The notes below the pieces were generated by a model. The model ran no database searches, had not been told where the DNA came from, and saw only the letters and a list, made by a program, of their open reading frames with translations. Source: Neopusillimonas maritima (lineage in GTDB: Bacteria; Pseudomonadota; Gammaproteobacteria; Burkholderiales; Burkholderiaceae_B). Taken from it: 64,000 nucleotides of DNA. Position 1 is the stretch's first letter, and every line of letters begins with the position of its first letter. Both the position numbers and the translations under genes were made by a program. Shown here one piece after another: positions 53,123 through 61,786 of the stretch. The stretch is from the NCBI RefSeq assembly GCF_040930455.2, contig NZ_CP170494.1. The stretch is one strand, 5' to 3'.

Positions 53123-53202
53123 GCTACAAAAACTTTGTCTCAATTTATTCAATGTGCCACATTATGCGCCTTTGTGGCGCGATTGCCAAAGTTTGTTGTA
53201 GC
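53123..53202. promoter_or_regulatory. Nested inverted repeats between two divergent MFS genes
   Basis: The 158-base gap has an outer inverted repeat (GCTACAAAAACTTTG at 53123-53137 against CAAAGTTTGTTGTAGC at 53187-53202, one extra base) enclosing two smaller perfect ones: AATGTG-C-CACATT (53151-53163) and GCGCC-TTTGT-GGCGC (53166-53180). TTTATTCAA is also repeated at both sides. These are candidate operators for shared control of the two transporters. Confidence 0.5.
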
Positions 53203-53272
53203 GTTTATTCAAAATGAAGACATTGTGATTTAATGTGGCGTCTATTGATGCCCGTTCATTTATCTACCGTTT

Positions 53273-54520
53273 ATGATGACTCCCACCGTCGCGCCCGCAA
53301 GCGGCGCTTCAAACCGATTGGCTTATCTGGTCGTAATTGCCGGCGTCGTGGCCGGCTTACATGTTTGGAAGCTGCCTCCATCCTTGCCTGTGTTGCAGGC
53401 ACAATTGGGCCTGACGCTGGTGGAGTCGGGTTTTTTGCTTTCCATGGTGCAAACAGCGGGTATGTTTCTGGGCCTGATTGTCGGTTTGTTTGCCGAAAAA
53501 ATAGGTTTGCGCCGCTGTGTCTTGATTGGCTTAACACTGTTGTCGATTGGTTCGTTTTTGGCACCCACCATTGATATGCGCACTGCCGTACTGGGTTTTC
53601 GCGTGATGGAAGGGGTGGGCTTTCTAATGGTAACCATGCCGGCTCCGGCATTGATTCGACGCCTGGTAGACACGGCGTTTTTAAGCCGTATTCTGGGAGT
53701 TTGGGGTGGCTATGTGCCTATTGCGACAGTCATTGCCTTGTTGGGCGGCTCGCTGATTCTAAGCTTAAGCGGATGGCGCGCCTTGTGGTGGATCTTGTCG
53801 ATATTGACGGCGGCCGTCGCTTATATAGTGTGGCGCAAGATTCCACCCGACCCCGCCCCAGAGGCACAGAAACAAAGTTCGAAACCGGGCACGCCGCTAG
53901 AAAAGAAACCTTCGTTTTTCGCTCTGGCGATGGAAACCCTGAGCTCTTTGAATGTCTGGTTTCTGGGTTTATGTTTCGCGGTGTATTCCGGTCAATGGAT
54001 GGCCATTGTTGCCTTCATGCCTACCATTTATGTGGAAGCGGGGTTTTCCGGCTTTATGGCGGGTGCCATGACAACCGTCATTGCTGCGGGCAATGCCGTG
54101 GGCAGTTTCTCGGCGGGACGTTTGTTGCACCGTGGATGGAAGCCCCACTGGTTGAATAACTTTGCTTTCGTGGCCATGGGTGTGTGTGCCTTCCTGGCTT
54201 TTGCTTTTCCGATCCCCACTGCGTTGCAATTGGCGCTGATTGTTTTGTTTTCGGCGACAGGCGGCCTGATTCCCGCCACTTTGTATTACATGGTGATGGA
54301 GTTGGCCCCTTCGCGTCGTACGTTGGCGCCGACCATGGGCTGGATGCAGCAAGGAATGGCAATGGGGCAGTTTTCCGGGCCGCCGTTGGTTGCGTGGGTG
54401 GCCACGCTGGCCGGCGGATGGTCGATGGCCTGGACAATTCCCGCCGTCTGTTCGCTTATTGGTCTGGCAATTTCCACCCGCCTCGGGCGCCAGTTTCTGG
54501 TGCGTATGCAGGGGCGCTAG
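53273..54520 (+). CDS. MFS transporter
   Basis: A 415-residue twelve-helix major facilitator protein with the loop 2-3 motif 'GLFAEKIGLRRC' and a central hydrophilic loop near residues 195-220. No good ribosome site precedes the ATG (two ATG codons in a row at 53273). The stop overlaps the TetR gene by four bases on the other strand. It diverges from the other MFS gene and may belong functionally to the leftward operon behind it. Confidence 0.83.
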   Translation: MMTPTVAPASGASNRLAYLVVIAGVVAGLHVWKLPPSLPVLQAQLGLTLVESGFLLSMVQTAGMFLGLIVGLFAEKIGLRRCVLIGLTLLSIGSFLAPTIDMRTAVLGFRVMEGVGFLMVTMPAPALIRRLVDTAFLSRILGVWGGYVPIATVIALLGGSLILSLSGWRALWWILSILTAAVAYIVWRKIPPDPAPEAQKQSSKPGTPLEKKPSFFALAMETLSSLNVWFLGLCFAVYSGQWMAIVAFMPTIYVEAGFSGFMAGAMTTVIAAGNAVGSFSAGRLLHRGWKPHWLNNFAFVAMGVCAFLAFAFPIPTALQLALIVLFSATGGLIPATLYYMVMELAPSRRTLAPTMGWMQQGMAMGQFSGPPLVAWVATLAGGWSMAWTIPAVCSLIGLAISTRLGRQFLVRMQGR

Positions 54521-55128
54521 TTCAACTGCTCAACCGGCAAATTCTGTACGCCATTCACAAACGTATCCACTATTAATGCAGAAAGATCTGCCGGTTTAAT
54601 GGAGCCTGAAGGTTTGTACCAAACGTGGATCCAGTTGGTCATGCCAAAATACATCATGGCCAGCGCAGTGACCTTTTTGCGGGTCATTTCCACATCGGGG
54701 CGCAAGGCTTGAATCAATATTACCGCCCGGTTGATAATGCGTTCCTGAATAACAATAACCGACCGCATTGCAGGACGATTCAAATAGCGCATTTGCGTGA
54801 GCAGCACGGTTACCTCCTCCGGAACGCGAATGTATTCGCTGACCAGGGTTTGCGTGAACGCGCGCAGTTTTTTTTCGGCGCTTTGCTCTTGCTCAACCGC
54901 CGCTTCAACCTTCCAGGCCAGGTCTTCAATTTTCCAGCTGATCAGGCTATGCAGGATGGCGTGTTTTGAACGGTGATAATGATAAAGCGACGATTTTTTC
55001 ATGCCGCATTGTTCCGCGATGTCTTCCAGCAGGGTTTCGCTATAACCCTTGCGGGCAAATAGAACCGCCGCCGCTTTCAGAATATCTTTCTTGCGGTCTT
55101 CATAATCCAGTGCTCGGGTGCGCGCCAT
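54517..55128 (-). CDS. TetR-family transcriptional regulator
   Basis: A 203-residue regulator. The N-terminal helix-turn-helix is 'ILKAAAVLFARKGYSETLLEDIAEQCG' (partial) followed by 'KSSLYHYHRSKHAIL'; the C-terminal domain is of the fatty-acid/acyl-CoA-responsive kind. It is the last gene of the nine-gene leftward operon, separated by 18 bases from the GST, and probably controls it in a feedback loop, perhaps via an acyl-CoA made by the ligase. Confidence 0.88.
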   Translation of the reverse strand: MARTRALDYEDRKKDILKAAAVLFARKGYSETLLEDIAEQCGMKKSSLYHYHRSKHAILHSLISWKIEDLAWKVEAAVEQEQSAEKKLRAFTQTLVSEYIRVPEEVTVLLTQMRYLNRPAMRSVIVIQERIINRAVILIQALRPDVEMTRKKVTALAMMYFGMTNWIHVWYKPSGSIKPADLSALIVDTFVNGVQNLPVEQLN

Positions 55129-55146
55129 AATGTTGTGCCTGTTAGA

Positions 55147-55809
55147 TTAGGAAGTCGTTTTCTGGTTGCGATTGTGCCATGCCTGGCGTAAGTCGTTGTC
55201 AGCGCGTTCGATACTTGGGCGGGTCAATGCGTGCTTAAGGTAATCGCGAAGGTTGGGTATTCCTTCGCTTAGAACATCGGGCTGTTTAAGTGCACGCAGT
55301 GCGTTGCTGACGGTTGTTAAATGAGTCCATGAGGCCGCGTCGGCGTGGGTGAAGTTGTTGCCGCCAATCCATGGGCTAAACAATGCGCGCCGGCCTAATA
55401 TACGCAAGCCATGCGAAACTTCCTGAAGCACCTCATCGGCCAGGTTTTGCTGGAATGGGCGACCCCAAAAAGCGGCGGGGTAAAGTCTGCGGGCGGGCAG
55501 TTCAATGTACAACTCAATCGTTTGAGTCAGTTCCCGGCAACGTGCTTTTTCCGTCGCGGAAGAAGGGTAGCATGAGTGGTCCGGTGTCGTGTCCTCAAGG
55601 TATTCGACGATTGCCTGCGACTCGTAAATGAAGCCGTCTGCGGTTTCCAGGAACGGAATTTTTCCGCTTGGGCTGCCCTTGTCGGGCCATTGTTCGCCAG
55701 GCAAATGCAGTACTTCCGTGAAGGGGCGCTCCAATTCGATCAAAGCAATTTTCACCTTGTTGTAGTAGTTGCTTAGGGGGGTGCCGAAAAGGCGTGCGGG
55801 TTCGTGCAT
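55147..55809 (-). CDS. Glutathione S-transferase-family protein
   Basis: A 220-residue GST with an N-terminal thioredoxin-like half ('GTPLSNYYNKVKIALIELERPF', partial; 'KIPFLETADGFIYESQAIVEYL', partial) and a helical C-half. In aromatic operons such proteins open ethers, isomerise maleyl groups or protect from quinones. It lies nine bases after the CoA ligase. Confidence 0.85.
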   Translation of the reverse strand: MHEPARLFGTPLSNYYNKVKIALIELERPFTEVLHLPGEQWPDKGSPSGKIPFLETADGFIYESQAIVEYLEDTTPDHSCYPSSATEKARCRELTQTIELYIELPARRLYPAAFWGRPFQQNLADEVLQEVSHGLRILGRRALFSPWIGGNNFTHADAASWTHLTTVSNALRALKQPDVLSEGIPNLRDYLKHALTRPSIERADNDLRQAWHNRNQKTTS

Positions 55810-55818
55810 TATTTCTCC

Positions 55819-57720
55819 CTAGTTGCAAACCAGGCAGTCGCCCGCCGAGGCCTTGCATTCATACAGCCGCTTTACCGAGAGGGAACGCTTTTTCAATACA
55901 CCCGATTGATTAATGTAGCCTTTGTCGGTGATTTCATTGTCATCAATGCTGGGTGGCGAATCGAGCAACAAGGCGCGACAGATTCGGGTGCTGCTGCCCG
56001 GGTAGTTTTGGTTGTGTCGCTCTATGCCTTGCGCCAGTTGTTCAAGTAACGGCGGGTAGGTTGTAAGCGCTGGGTCGGTGGCATCTTTCAGTTCCGGGAA
56101 ACGTTTGCGGATTTGATGCGCATTCAGGAAAAGGAGGGCGCCCAGTTGTTCGGCGTTGTGTCCGGTTAGAACCGCGTCGGAAACAAAGGGGTGAAGCTGG
56201 GGCAATAAATGCCCGCGAACGGTGGCCACCGACACCCAGGTCCCGCTGGTCAGCTTGAAGTTTTCCGACATGCGTCCGGCATACACCAGGCCTTGGGTAG
56301 GGTCGTTTGGGTTCACCCATTGCACTGCGTCCCCGGTTTTCAAGAACCCCTCTTCGTCGAAACTTTTTTCGTTGGCCTGCAGGTCATTGAAGTAACCGGG
56401 CGTGATGTTGGGTCCGCGAAAACGAATCTCGTATCGATCCTCGTTTGGAATCAGCTTGGCTTCGACCCCTGGCGCCGGCAAGCCCAGCGTGCCCAGTATT
56501 TGGGGCGGCCACCATATGAGTGTGGCGGGCATGGTTGTTTCGGTTGAGCCCAGCGAAGCGGAAATAGGGATACGTTTACCGGTTGCCTGCGCGCTGAGTT
56601 GCTCGAGTTTCAGCAATGTTTGAGTGGAAAGCGCCGCCCCGCCGTAAACGATAATTTGCAGATTGGTAAAAATATCTTTTGCGGCCTCGGGATTTTCTTC
56701 TATGGCCGCAACCAGCATATCAAGCCCCCGCGGTACGTTCACCATGACATTCGGTTTAATCTCGCGAAGGTGTCGAATGGTTCGGTCGATGAGCTTGGGT
56801 ACAGGCCTGCCGTCGTCCAGGTACAGCGTGCCGCCATGGCGCAGTACCATGGCTAACGCGCCGTGTGCGCCGGCCGTGTGGTTCCATGGGAGCCAGTCGA
56901 GCATAATGGGCGGTTGTGTTTTCAGGAAAGGCCAGACTTGGTCCCACAGTACGCCCGAGGCAATGATATTGCGTTGCGTCATGATGACCGCTTTTGGGCT
57001 GCCTGTGGATCCTGATGTCAGCAACAGCCGTGCAATCGTGTCGTGGTTAACCTTATTGAAGGCTTCATCAACCTTGATTGTCGGCGTCGTTGCGAATGCG
57101 TCATTTAATTGTGCGGCTTGGGTAATTGGGCCGGGGCGATGGCACAAAACTTTGGCGTGGGGCGCGTGCTTTTGCGCGACCTGAATAGCCGTTTGAAAAC
57201 GTTCACCCTCTTCAGCGTAAATAAGCGCGGGGACAAAGCGCTGTGTGAGGTCGGCAATTTTGCCGCAGGTTTTTGACATTAAGCTGTAAGCGGCCGACAA
57301 AGGCATGACCGGAATGCCAACCTGCATGGCGGCAAATTGCAAGAGCGCCTGATTAATACTGTTTTCGCTTAAGATAAAAATCGGCTGTTCAGCGGGCAAA
57401 GACTGATTCAATAACCATTGCGATAACGCATTCACTTTAGCCAGCGCTTGCGCGTAGCTTAATGTGTGCCAATTGCCCTCGTCGGCTGCCGGCTCGGCCA
57501 GAAAGACCTGCTCAGGCCGGTTCCGGGCGTGCAAGCGCAAATACTCTCCAATCTGCTGAACCGGCAGGGGGCCCAGGGGCTGCCGGTTGATCAGCAGCTG
57601 GGTGCCGTCTTCGCGGGCGGTCAGTGCGATACTAACCGGGGCGAACTCAAGCTTTCGGAAGGGGGCATCAGGGCGTTGATTCTGAATTGCAATCAGCGTG
57701 TCTAACTCTTCACTGCTCAT
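55819..57720 (-). CDS. Feruloyl-CoA synthase-like acyl-CoA ligase
   Basis: A 633-residue ANL-superfamily adenylating enzyme. Core motifs: phosphate loop 'LTSGSTGSPKAV', 'SLGSTET', and the hinge 'YAGRMSENFKLTSGTWV' (partial). The 'FKLxxGxWVSV' form and N-terminal 80-residue extension fit feruloyl-CoA synthases. It would activate a hydroxycinnamate or other aryl acid. No enoyl-CoA hydratase/aldolase or vanillin dehydrogenase is adjacent, which is unusual for a ferulate pathway. The ATG at 57720 is preferred over upstream in-frame codons that lie inside the neighbour. Its C-terminus ends in a short Cys-containing tail. Confidence 0.83.
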   Translation of the reverse strand: MSSEELDTLIAIQNQRPDAPFRKLEFAPVSIALTAREDGTQLLINRQPLGPLPVQQIGEYLRLHARNRPEQVFLAEPAADEGNWHTLSYAQALAKVNALSQWLLNQSLPAEQPIFILSENSINQALLQFAAMQVGIPVMPLSAAYSLMSKTCGKIADLTQRFVPALIYAEEGERFQTAIQVAQKHAPHAKVLCHRPGPITQAAQLNDAFATTPTIKVDEAFNKVNHDTIARLLLTSGSTGSPKAVIMTQRNIIASGVLWDQVWPFLKTQPPIMLDWLPWNHTAGAHGALAMVLRHGGTLYLDDGRPVPKLIDRTIRHLREIKPNVMVNVPRGLDMLVAAIEENPEAAKDIFTNLQIIVYGGAALSTQTLLKLEQLSAQATGKRIPISASLGSTETTMPATLIWWPPQILGTLGLPAPGVEAKLIPNEDRYEIRFRGPNITPGYFNDLQANEKSFDEEGFLKTGDAVQWVNPNDPTQGLVYAGRMSENFKLTSGTWVSVATVRGHLLPQLHPFVSDAVLTGHNAEQLGALLFLNAHQIRKRFPELKDATDPALTTYPPLLEQLAQGIERHNQNYPGSSTRICRALLLDSPPSIDDNEITDKGYINQSGVLKKRSLSVKRLYECKASAGDCLVCN

Positions 57721-58738
57721 TTGTATTGCCCGTTTCGGTTTGAAAGTTAAGGAGTATTTTGCTGCCTTTTTCGGCGCAGGAAAAGCGGGACCATATTGGT
57801 TTGAAGTCGTGTGCCGGCATGCTTTCATAGGGCAATGGCGTTAACACGCCGTTTGCCATTAACTGAAACATGTCGGCCATTTGGCGGGTGAACGATGGTG
57901 TCTCTTGAAAGAGCAGGCCGCCGCAATAAACGCCTGCCAAAGATGCACCTTTAAGCAGCAACAAGTTGGTTGAAATTTTTGGTATGTCGCCGGCGGCAAA
58001 GCCCACAATCAATAGTCGGCCGCGCCAGGCCAGGTTGCGCACCGCCGCTTCGGTGTAGAAATCACCAACAGGGTCGACGACGATGTCGGCACCGTGGCGA
58101 CCCAGTACCGTTCGGATTCCCGCTTTCAACGCTGTTTTATCGATTATTGTTGCCGTAGTGGGGTGGGTGAGGTCTTTGATTGCCAATTGGTTTGTGTCGT
58201 GGCGTTCAACGGTCACGACACGGGCGCCGAAATGTTCTGCAATTTGAATACAGGCTTTGCCTACCGCGCCGTTCGCGCCCAACACTAATACGCGCTCCCC
58301 CGCTTTCAATTGGGCACGATCGACCAGGCCGTGATATGCGGTTAAATGTGAATTGATTGAGGCCACGGCATGTGCCTGGCTTAACCCGGGCGGTATGTGA
58401 ACCAATCGATGGGCCGGGGCGGTCAGCTGCGATGCCCAGGCCCCAACCACGCCGCTTGAAACGACTTGATCGCCGGGTTTGAATTGCGTTACGTTTGCAC
58501 CGGCTTCCAGCACCACTCCTGCGGCATCGAGTCCTGGGACAAAGGGGATGTCGGGTTTGTCTTGGTAGCGACCCTGAACCAAAAGGTGGTCTGTGAAATT
58601 GAACGCTGCATAATGCACTTGCAGACGCACGTCGTTTTCACTCAGCGGTGCCGCTGCGGGCAGAGCCACTGTTTGGATGTGTGGAGGCGCGCCGTATGCA
58701 TTGCATAGAAGCGCAAATAGCTTGGATGCGTGAGTCAT
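57710..58738 (-). CDS. Quinone-oxidoreductase-like MDR dehydrogenase
   Basis: A 342-residue zinc-free medium-chain reductase: 'AAFNFTDHLLVQGRY', 'PFVPGLDAAGVV' and the NADPH loop 'VLGANGAVGKACIQIA' mark the NADPH:quinone reductase family. It reduces a quinone or an enoyl compound. The ATG at 58738 begins the conserved fold; 46 residues of upstream in-frame sequence are not supported. It overlaps the ligase by 11 bases. Confidence 0.84.
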   Translation of the reverse strand: MTHASKLFALLCNAYGAPPHIQTVALPAAAPLSENDVRLQVHYAAFNFTDHLLVQGRYQDKPDIPFVPGLDAAGVVLEAGANVTQFKPGDQVVSSGVVGAWASQLTAPAHRLVHIPPGLSQAHAVASINSHLTAYHGLVDRAQLKAGERVLVLGANGAVGKACIQIAEHFGARVVTVERHDTNQLAIKDLTHPTTATIIDKTALKAGIRTVLGRHGADIVVDPVGDFYTEAAVRNLAWRGRLLIVGFAAGDIPKISTNLLLLKGASLAGVYCGGLLFQETPSFTRQMADMFQLMANGVLTPLPYESMPAHDFKPIWSRFSCAEKGSKILLNFQTETGNTNEQ

Positions 58739-58756
58739 GGTGTTGGCTTGGGAGGG

Positions 58757-58782
58757 GGATCCGGCCTGAGGCGGCCGGATCC
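58757..58782. terminator. Perfect 10-base hairpin after the orphan binding-protein gene
   Basis: GGATCCGGCC-TGAGGC-GGCCGGATCC lies 33 bases past the binding-protein stop and 19 bases before the next gene in the operon. There is no T-run on the minus strand, so it is probably a stability or partial-termination element that lowers expression of the downstream genes. Confidence 0.6.
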
Positions 58783-58814
58783 GAAACTGCAGAAAACGGA
58801 TGGAGGGTTGGTGC

Positions 58815-59960
58815 TTATTTAACCAGTTGGAATTCGCCGTTCTCAATGGTAAGCAGCTCAACGCCACGCTCGTCAAAGCCGCTGTGGTCTTCCGGTGTCA
58901 TGTTGTAAACACCTTGAGTGCCGGCCAGGTCTTTGACTTTTTCCAGCTCGTCGCGCAAGGCAACACGGAATGCCTCAGAGCCTGGTTCGCCTTTCTTCAA
59001 TGCGGCGGGCACGGCTCGTTCGAGCAGCAAGCCGGCATCGTACATGTTGCCACCGAAGGTTGCCGGGACTTCACCGTATTTGTCTTTGTATGCGTTGATG
59101 TACTCAAGCGCGACCTTCTTGGCGGGGTTGCTGTCGGGGGCGTCTTCAGGTGCCAGCATCAGGCTGCCGCCCAGAATCGTACCTTCAACTTTTTTACCGC
59201 CGAGTTTGATGAACTCTTTCAAAGCCGCGCCGTGAGTTTGATAGAAAGTACCCTTGTAGCCCATGTCGGTGAGAGTTGCCTGCGGTAATACGGCCGGGCC
59301 GCCGGGCGCAGCAATAAGCACGGCATCGGGTTTGGCCGATAGCACTTTCAGAGCCTGGCCTGTTACCGATGTATCGGGGCGCTTGAAGCGCTCGTTGGCG
59401 ACGATTTCAATACCGTATTTTTTGGCGTAGTCTTGCGCAACTTTGTACCAGGTCTCCCCGAAAGTATCGCCGGTACCAATGAAGCCAACGGTTTTCTTGC
59501 CTGTTTCCTTCATGTGCTTGAAGAGCTTGTCGGCAACCAGGCCGTCGTTCTGGGTGGTCTTGAAAACCCAGCGGCGTTTGTCATCCATGGGAAGCACAAT
59601 TGCAATTGTGCCTACCGGCGCCAGGGTGGGGACTTTTGCTTCGGCGATGAAGTCGAGAACCGCCATTGCGTTGGGTGAGCTTGAGGGGCCTACCAAAGCG
59701 TCAATGTTTTCTTCCGAAATCAGTTTTTTGATGAGTGTGACGGTATTGCTGGGGTCACTGGCGTCGTCGAATGTGATGTACTCCACTTTTTCGCCCGCAA
59801 TTTCGGTTGGCATTAAAGCGACCGTGTTCTTTTGCGGAATACCAATTAATGAAACCGGCCCGGTTGCCGACGAAATAACACCGATTTTGATGTCGGCCTG
59901 GGCAGAGGCGGCGAAAGCAAGCCCGGCTGCCAAAGCCAGAAGTTTGGAACGCAGTTGCAT
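58815..59960 (-). CDS. Liv-type ABC solute-binding protein without own permease
   Basis: A 381-residue periplasmic binding protein: signal peptide (MQLRSKLLALAAG..., cleavage near 'SAQADI'), then 'IKIGVISSATGPVSLIGIPQ' (partial). This form resembles the hydroxycinnamate binder CouP group. AAGGAGAC precedes the ATG. No permease or ATPase gene is in its operon, so it must share another importer of the cell or act as a sensor. The neighbouring aryl-CoA ligase supports an aromatic-acid ligand. Confidence 0.86.
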   Translation of the reverse strand: MQLRSKLLALAAGLAFAASAQADIKIGVISSATGPVSLIGIPQKNTVALMPTEIAGEKVEYITFDDASDPSNTVTLIKKLISEENIDALVGPSSSPNAMAVLDFIAEAKVPTLAPVGTIAIVLPMDDKRRWVFKTTQNDGLVADKLFKHMKETGKKTVGFIGTGDTFGETWYKVAQDYAKKYGIEIVANERFKRPDTSVTGQALKVLSAKPDAVLIAAPGGPAVLPQATLTDMGYKGTFYQTHGAALKEFIKLGGKKVEGTILGGSLMLAPEDAPDSNPAKKVALEYINAYKDKYGEVPATFGGNMYDAGLLLERAVPAALKKGEPGSEAFRVALRDELEKVKDLAGTQGVYNMTPEDHSGFDERGVELLTIENGEFQLVK

Positions 59961-59979
59961 GGAGTGTCTCCTTGTTTTG

Positions 59980-59991
59980 GATAACGTTATC
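59980..59991. promoter_or_regulatory. 12-base perfect palindrome
   Basis: GATAACGTTATC lies 20 bases before the binding-protein start, within the 63-base gap after the flavin-reductase gene. A second repeat, ACTTTA-AATA-TAAAGT (60007-60022), borders the flavin-reductase stop. The palindrome may mark an internal promoter/operator. Confidence 0.35.
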
Positions 59992-60023
59992 AGGTTTTAC
60001 AACAACACTTTAAATATAAAGTC

Positions 60024-60509
60024 TTATACGGAATCGTGCATGGCGCTAGCATACTCCCCTTTCCAGTACACGAGGGGGGCGCCGTCGCGATGGGAAAAGT
60101 CGTTCACAATACCTAGCACAATGTCGTGATCACCCGCCTCGACCAAGGCGTGAGTGGAGCACACGAATGTGGCCAGGGCACCGGGGATAACCGGCAGGCC
60201 GCTGTCGGACCATTCACAGGCCAAACAATGAAAGCGGTGCTCGATGGGGCCGGTCATTTGCTGGGCAATATGGCGTTGCTCTTTCGCCAGAATGTTGATA
60301 ACAAAACGCTTTGTCTGGCAAATGGTGTTATGTGCCGTGGAGCCGCGTATGACATTCCAGCTAATCATGGGAGGAGCCATGGAGACGCTAGCGAACGAGT
60401 TGATGGTGAGCCCGTAGGGTTCGTTCTCTTCATTCAGTGTAGTGACAACGGCGATACCGGTAGCGAATCGCCCGAATGCGTGACGCAACTCCGGTTTGGC
60501 TTCAATCAT
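60024..60509 (-). CDS. Flavin reductase-like FMN-binding protein (HpaC family)
   Basis: A 161-residue protein with the flavin-reductase core 'AFGRFATGIAVVTT', 'GLTINSFASVSMAPP' and 'FVINILAKEQ'. It supplies reduced flavin to a monooxygenase. The ATG at 60509, preceded by AAGGAGGG, overlaps the end of the acyl-CoA-dehydrogenase-fold gene by eight bases. That tight coupling suggests the two form a two-component flavin monooxygenase. Confidence 0.9.
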   Translation of the reverse strand: MIEAKPELRHAFGRFATGIAVVTTLNEENEPYGLTINSFASVSMAPPMISWNVIRGSTAHNTICQTKRFVINILAKEQRHIAQQMTGPIEHRFHCLACEWSDSGLPVIPGALATFVCSTHALVEAGDHDIVLGIVNDFSHRDGAPLVYWKGEYASAMHDSV

Positions 60510-61761
60510 CACGTTCACCCTCCTTGTAGAGCAGGCCTCGGCCCAGGCGATCGATGCAGATTTCAGATGTCCAGGGCAGCATGAGCGCGCCGCAGCGGCT
60601 GTCGCGATACATGCGTTCCAGCGGAAAGGTTTTAAGCATGGCTTGACCGCCGCATACGCGCACTGCCGCTGAGCAAATTTCAGCACAATATTCCATAACA
60701 GTATACTGACACGCGTAGGCGCGCATGCGTTCTTCACGCGAGGGGCTGCGCTTGAATTCCGAGGTGGCCCGGTGGAACAAAGCCCACGCCTGTTGCAGCT
60801 TAATGTACATTTCGGCGATGCTGTATTGTTTGGTGGGGTACATGCGCCGTTTAACGTTAACGCCGGCGACTTCACCACGCAAATAGGCAACGGCGAAATC
60901 GTACGCTGCCTGAGCGAGCCCCATGTAAGTGGGGGTGAGCGTCATGAACATATGCGGATATTTTGAGGCCGCTTTTATGTATACGCCGCGCGGCATCAGT
61001 TGTGCGGTATCGGGCACAAACACATCTTTGAAAATCAAGGTACGGGATACGGTTCCGCGCATGCCCATTGGGTCCCAGTCGCCCACCACCGATACGCCGG
61101 GCGCATCGGCCGGAATGGCCATGAACATGGTGTCGGCTAACGTGGCGCCAGGAATATCTTCAGTACAGAGCACGCCGTAGTAGTCTGCAGAGCCGGATAA
61201 CGATGCAAAAATCTTCTTGCCGTTAATGATCCAGCCGTCGCCTGAACGTGTGGTGATGGTGCCGAAGGGGTGTTTGCCTGCCGCGGCCCCACTGCCTTCC
61301 GAAAAAGGTTGTGAATAGATTTTGCCTTCGAGCATGTTGTTGTAGTGAATGGTGCGATTGTGCTCGTGGCTTTCACGTTGTTCGGATGTGAGTTCCAGTG
61401 CATCCACCATGTCGGCGGTCCAAAGCGAATTGGCATTATGCATGTTGAACGTGTTGGCCGTGCTGGCGCAATAGTATGAAATGCGCGTCGCCACCAAAGC
61501 ATATGTTCGGTAGTCGGCACCCAGTCCCCCCAGGCGTTTGGGCACGCACAGGGCCAGGAACCCCATGTTTTTCAGGTCGTTGTAATTCTCGGTAGGGAAG
61601 CTGGCTTCAAGGTCGTGTTTGAATGCGCGTTCCGCCCATTTCACGCCGTACTCATCTACTTTGGCGATCAGTTCTTTTTGCTGCCCGGTAAGGGGGGCGC
61701 CGTTGAACAGGGCATTGCTGTCGGCGGAGTGGGCGTATTCATTCAGGTAGCTGCTGTCCAT
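60502..61761 (-). CDS. Acyl-CoA-dehydrogenase-fold flavoprotein, probable monooxygenase component
   Basis: A 419-residue acyl-CoA-dehydrogenase-superfamily protein ('VPKRLGGLGADYRTYALV' in part, 'GWIINGKKIFAS', 'GMRGTVSRTLIFKDVFVP' in part). Where most family dehydrogenases read Y-E-G-T-S-E with the catalytic Glu, this protein has L395-P-W-T-S-E400, with Pro396 at the catalytic position. Loss of that base and the coupled flavin reductase gene point to a class D flavin-dependent monooxygenase rather than a beta-oxidation enzyme. The substrate is unknown. Confidence 0.8.
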   Translation of the reverse strand: MDSSYLNEYAHSADSNALFNGAPLTGQQKELIAKVDEYGVKWAERAFKHDLEASFPTENYNDLKNMGFLALCVPKRLGGLGADYRTYALVATRISYYCASTANTFNMHNANSLWTADMVDALELTSEQRESHEHNRTIHYNNMLEGKIYSQPFSEGSGAAAGKHPFGTITTRSGDGWIINGKKIFASLSGSADYYGVLCTEDIPGATLADTMFMAIPADAPGVSVVGDWDPMGMRGTVSRTLIFKDVFVPDTAQLMPRGVYIKAASKYPHMFMTLTPTYMGLAQAAYDFAVAYLRGEVAGVNVKRRMYPTKQYSIAEMYIKLQQAWALFHRATSEFKRSPSREERMRAYACQYTVMEYCAEICSAAVRVCGGQAMLKTFPLERMYRDSRCGALMLPWTSEICIDRLGRGLLYKEGERDD

Positions 61762-61786
61762 AAAGGGATCCTGTTGCGTGTTTTGC

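Noticed and set aside
60510..60890. N-terminal extension of the flavin reductase
   Set aside because: The frame stays open upstream inside the flavoprotein gene, but the ATG at 60509 with AAGGAGGG gives the family's normal length and start.
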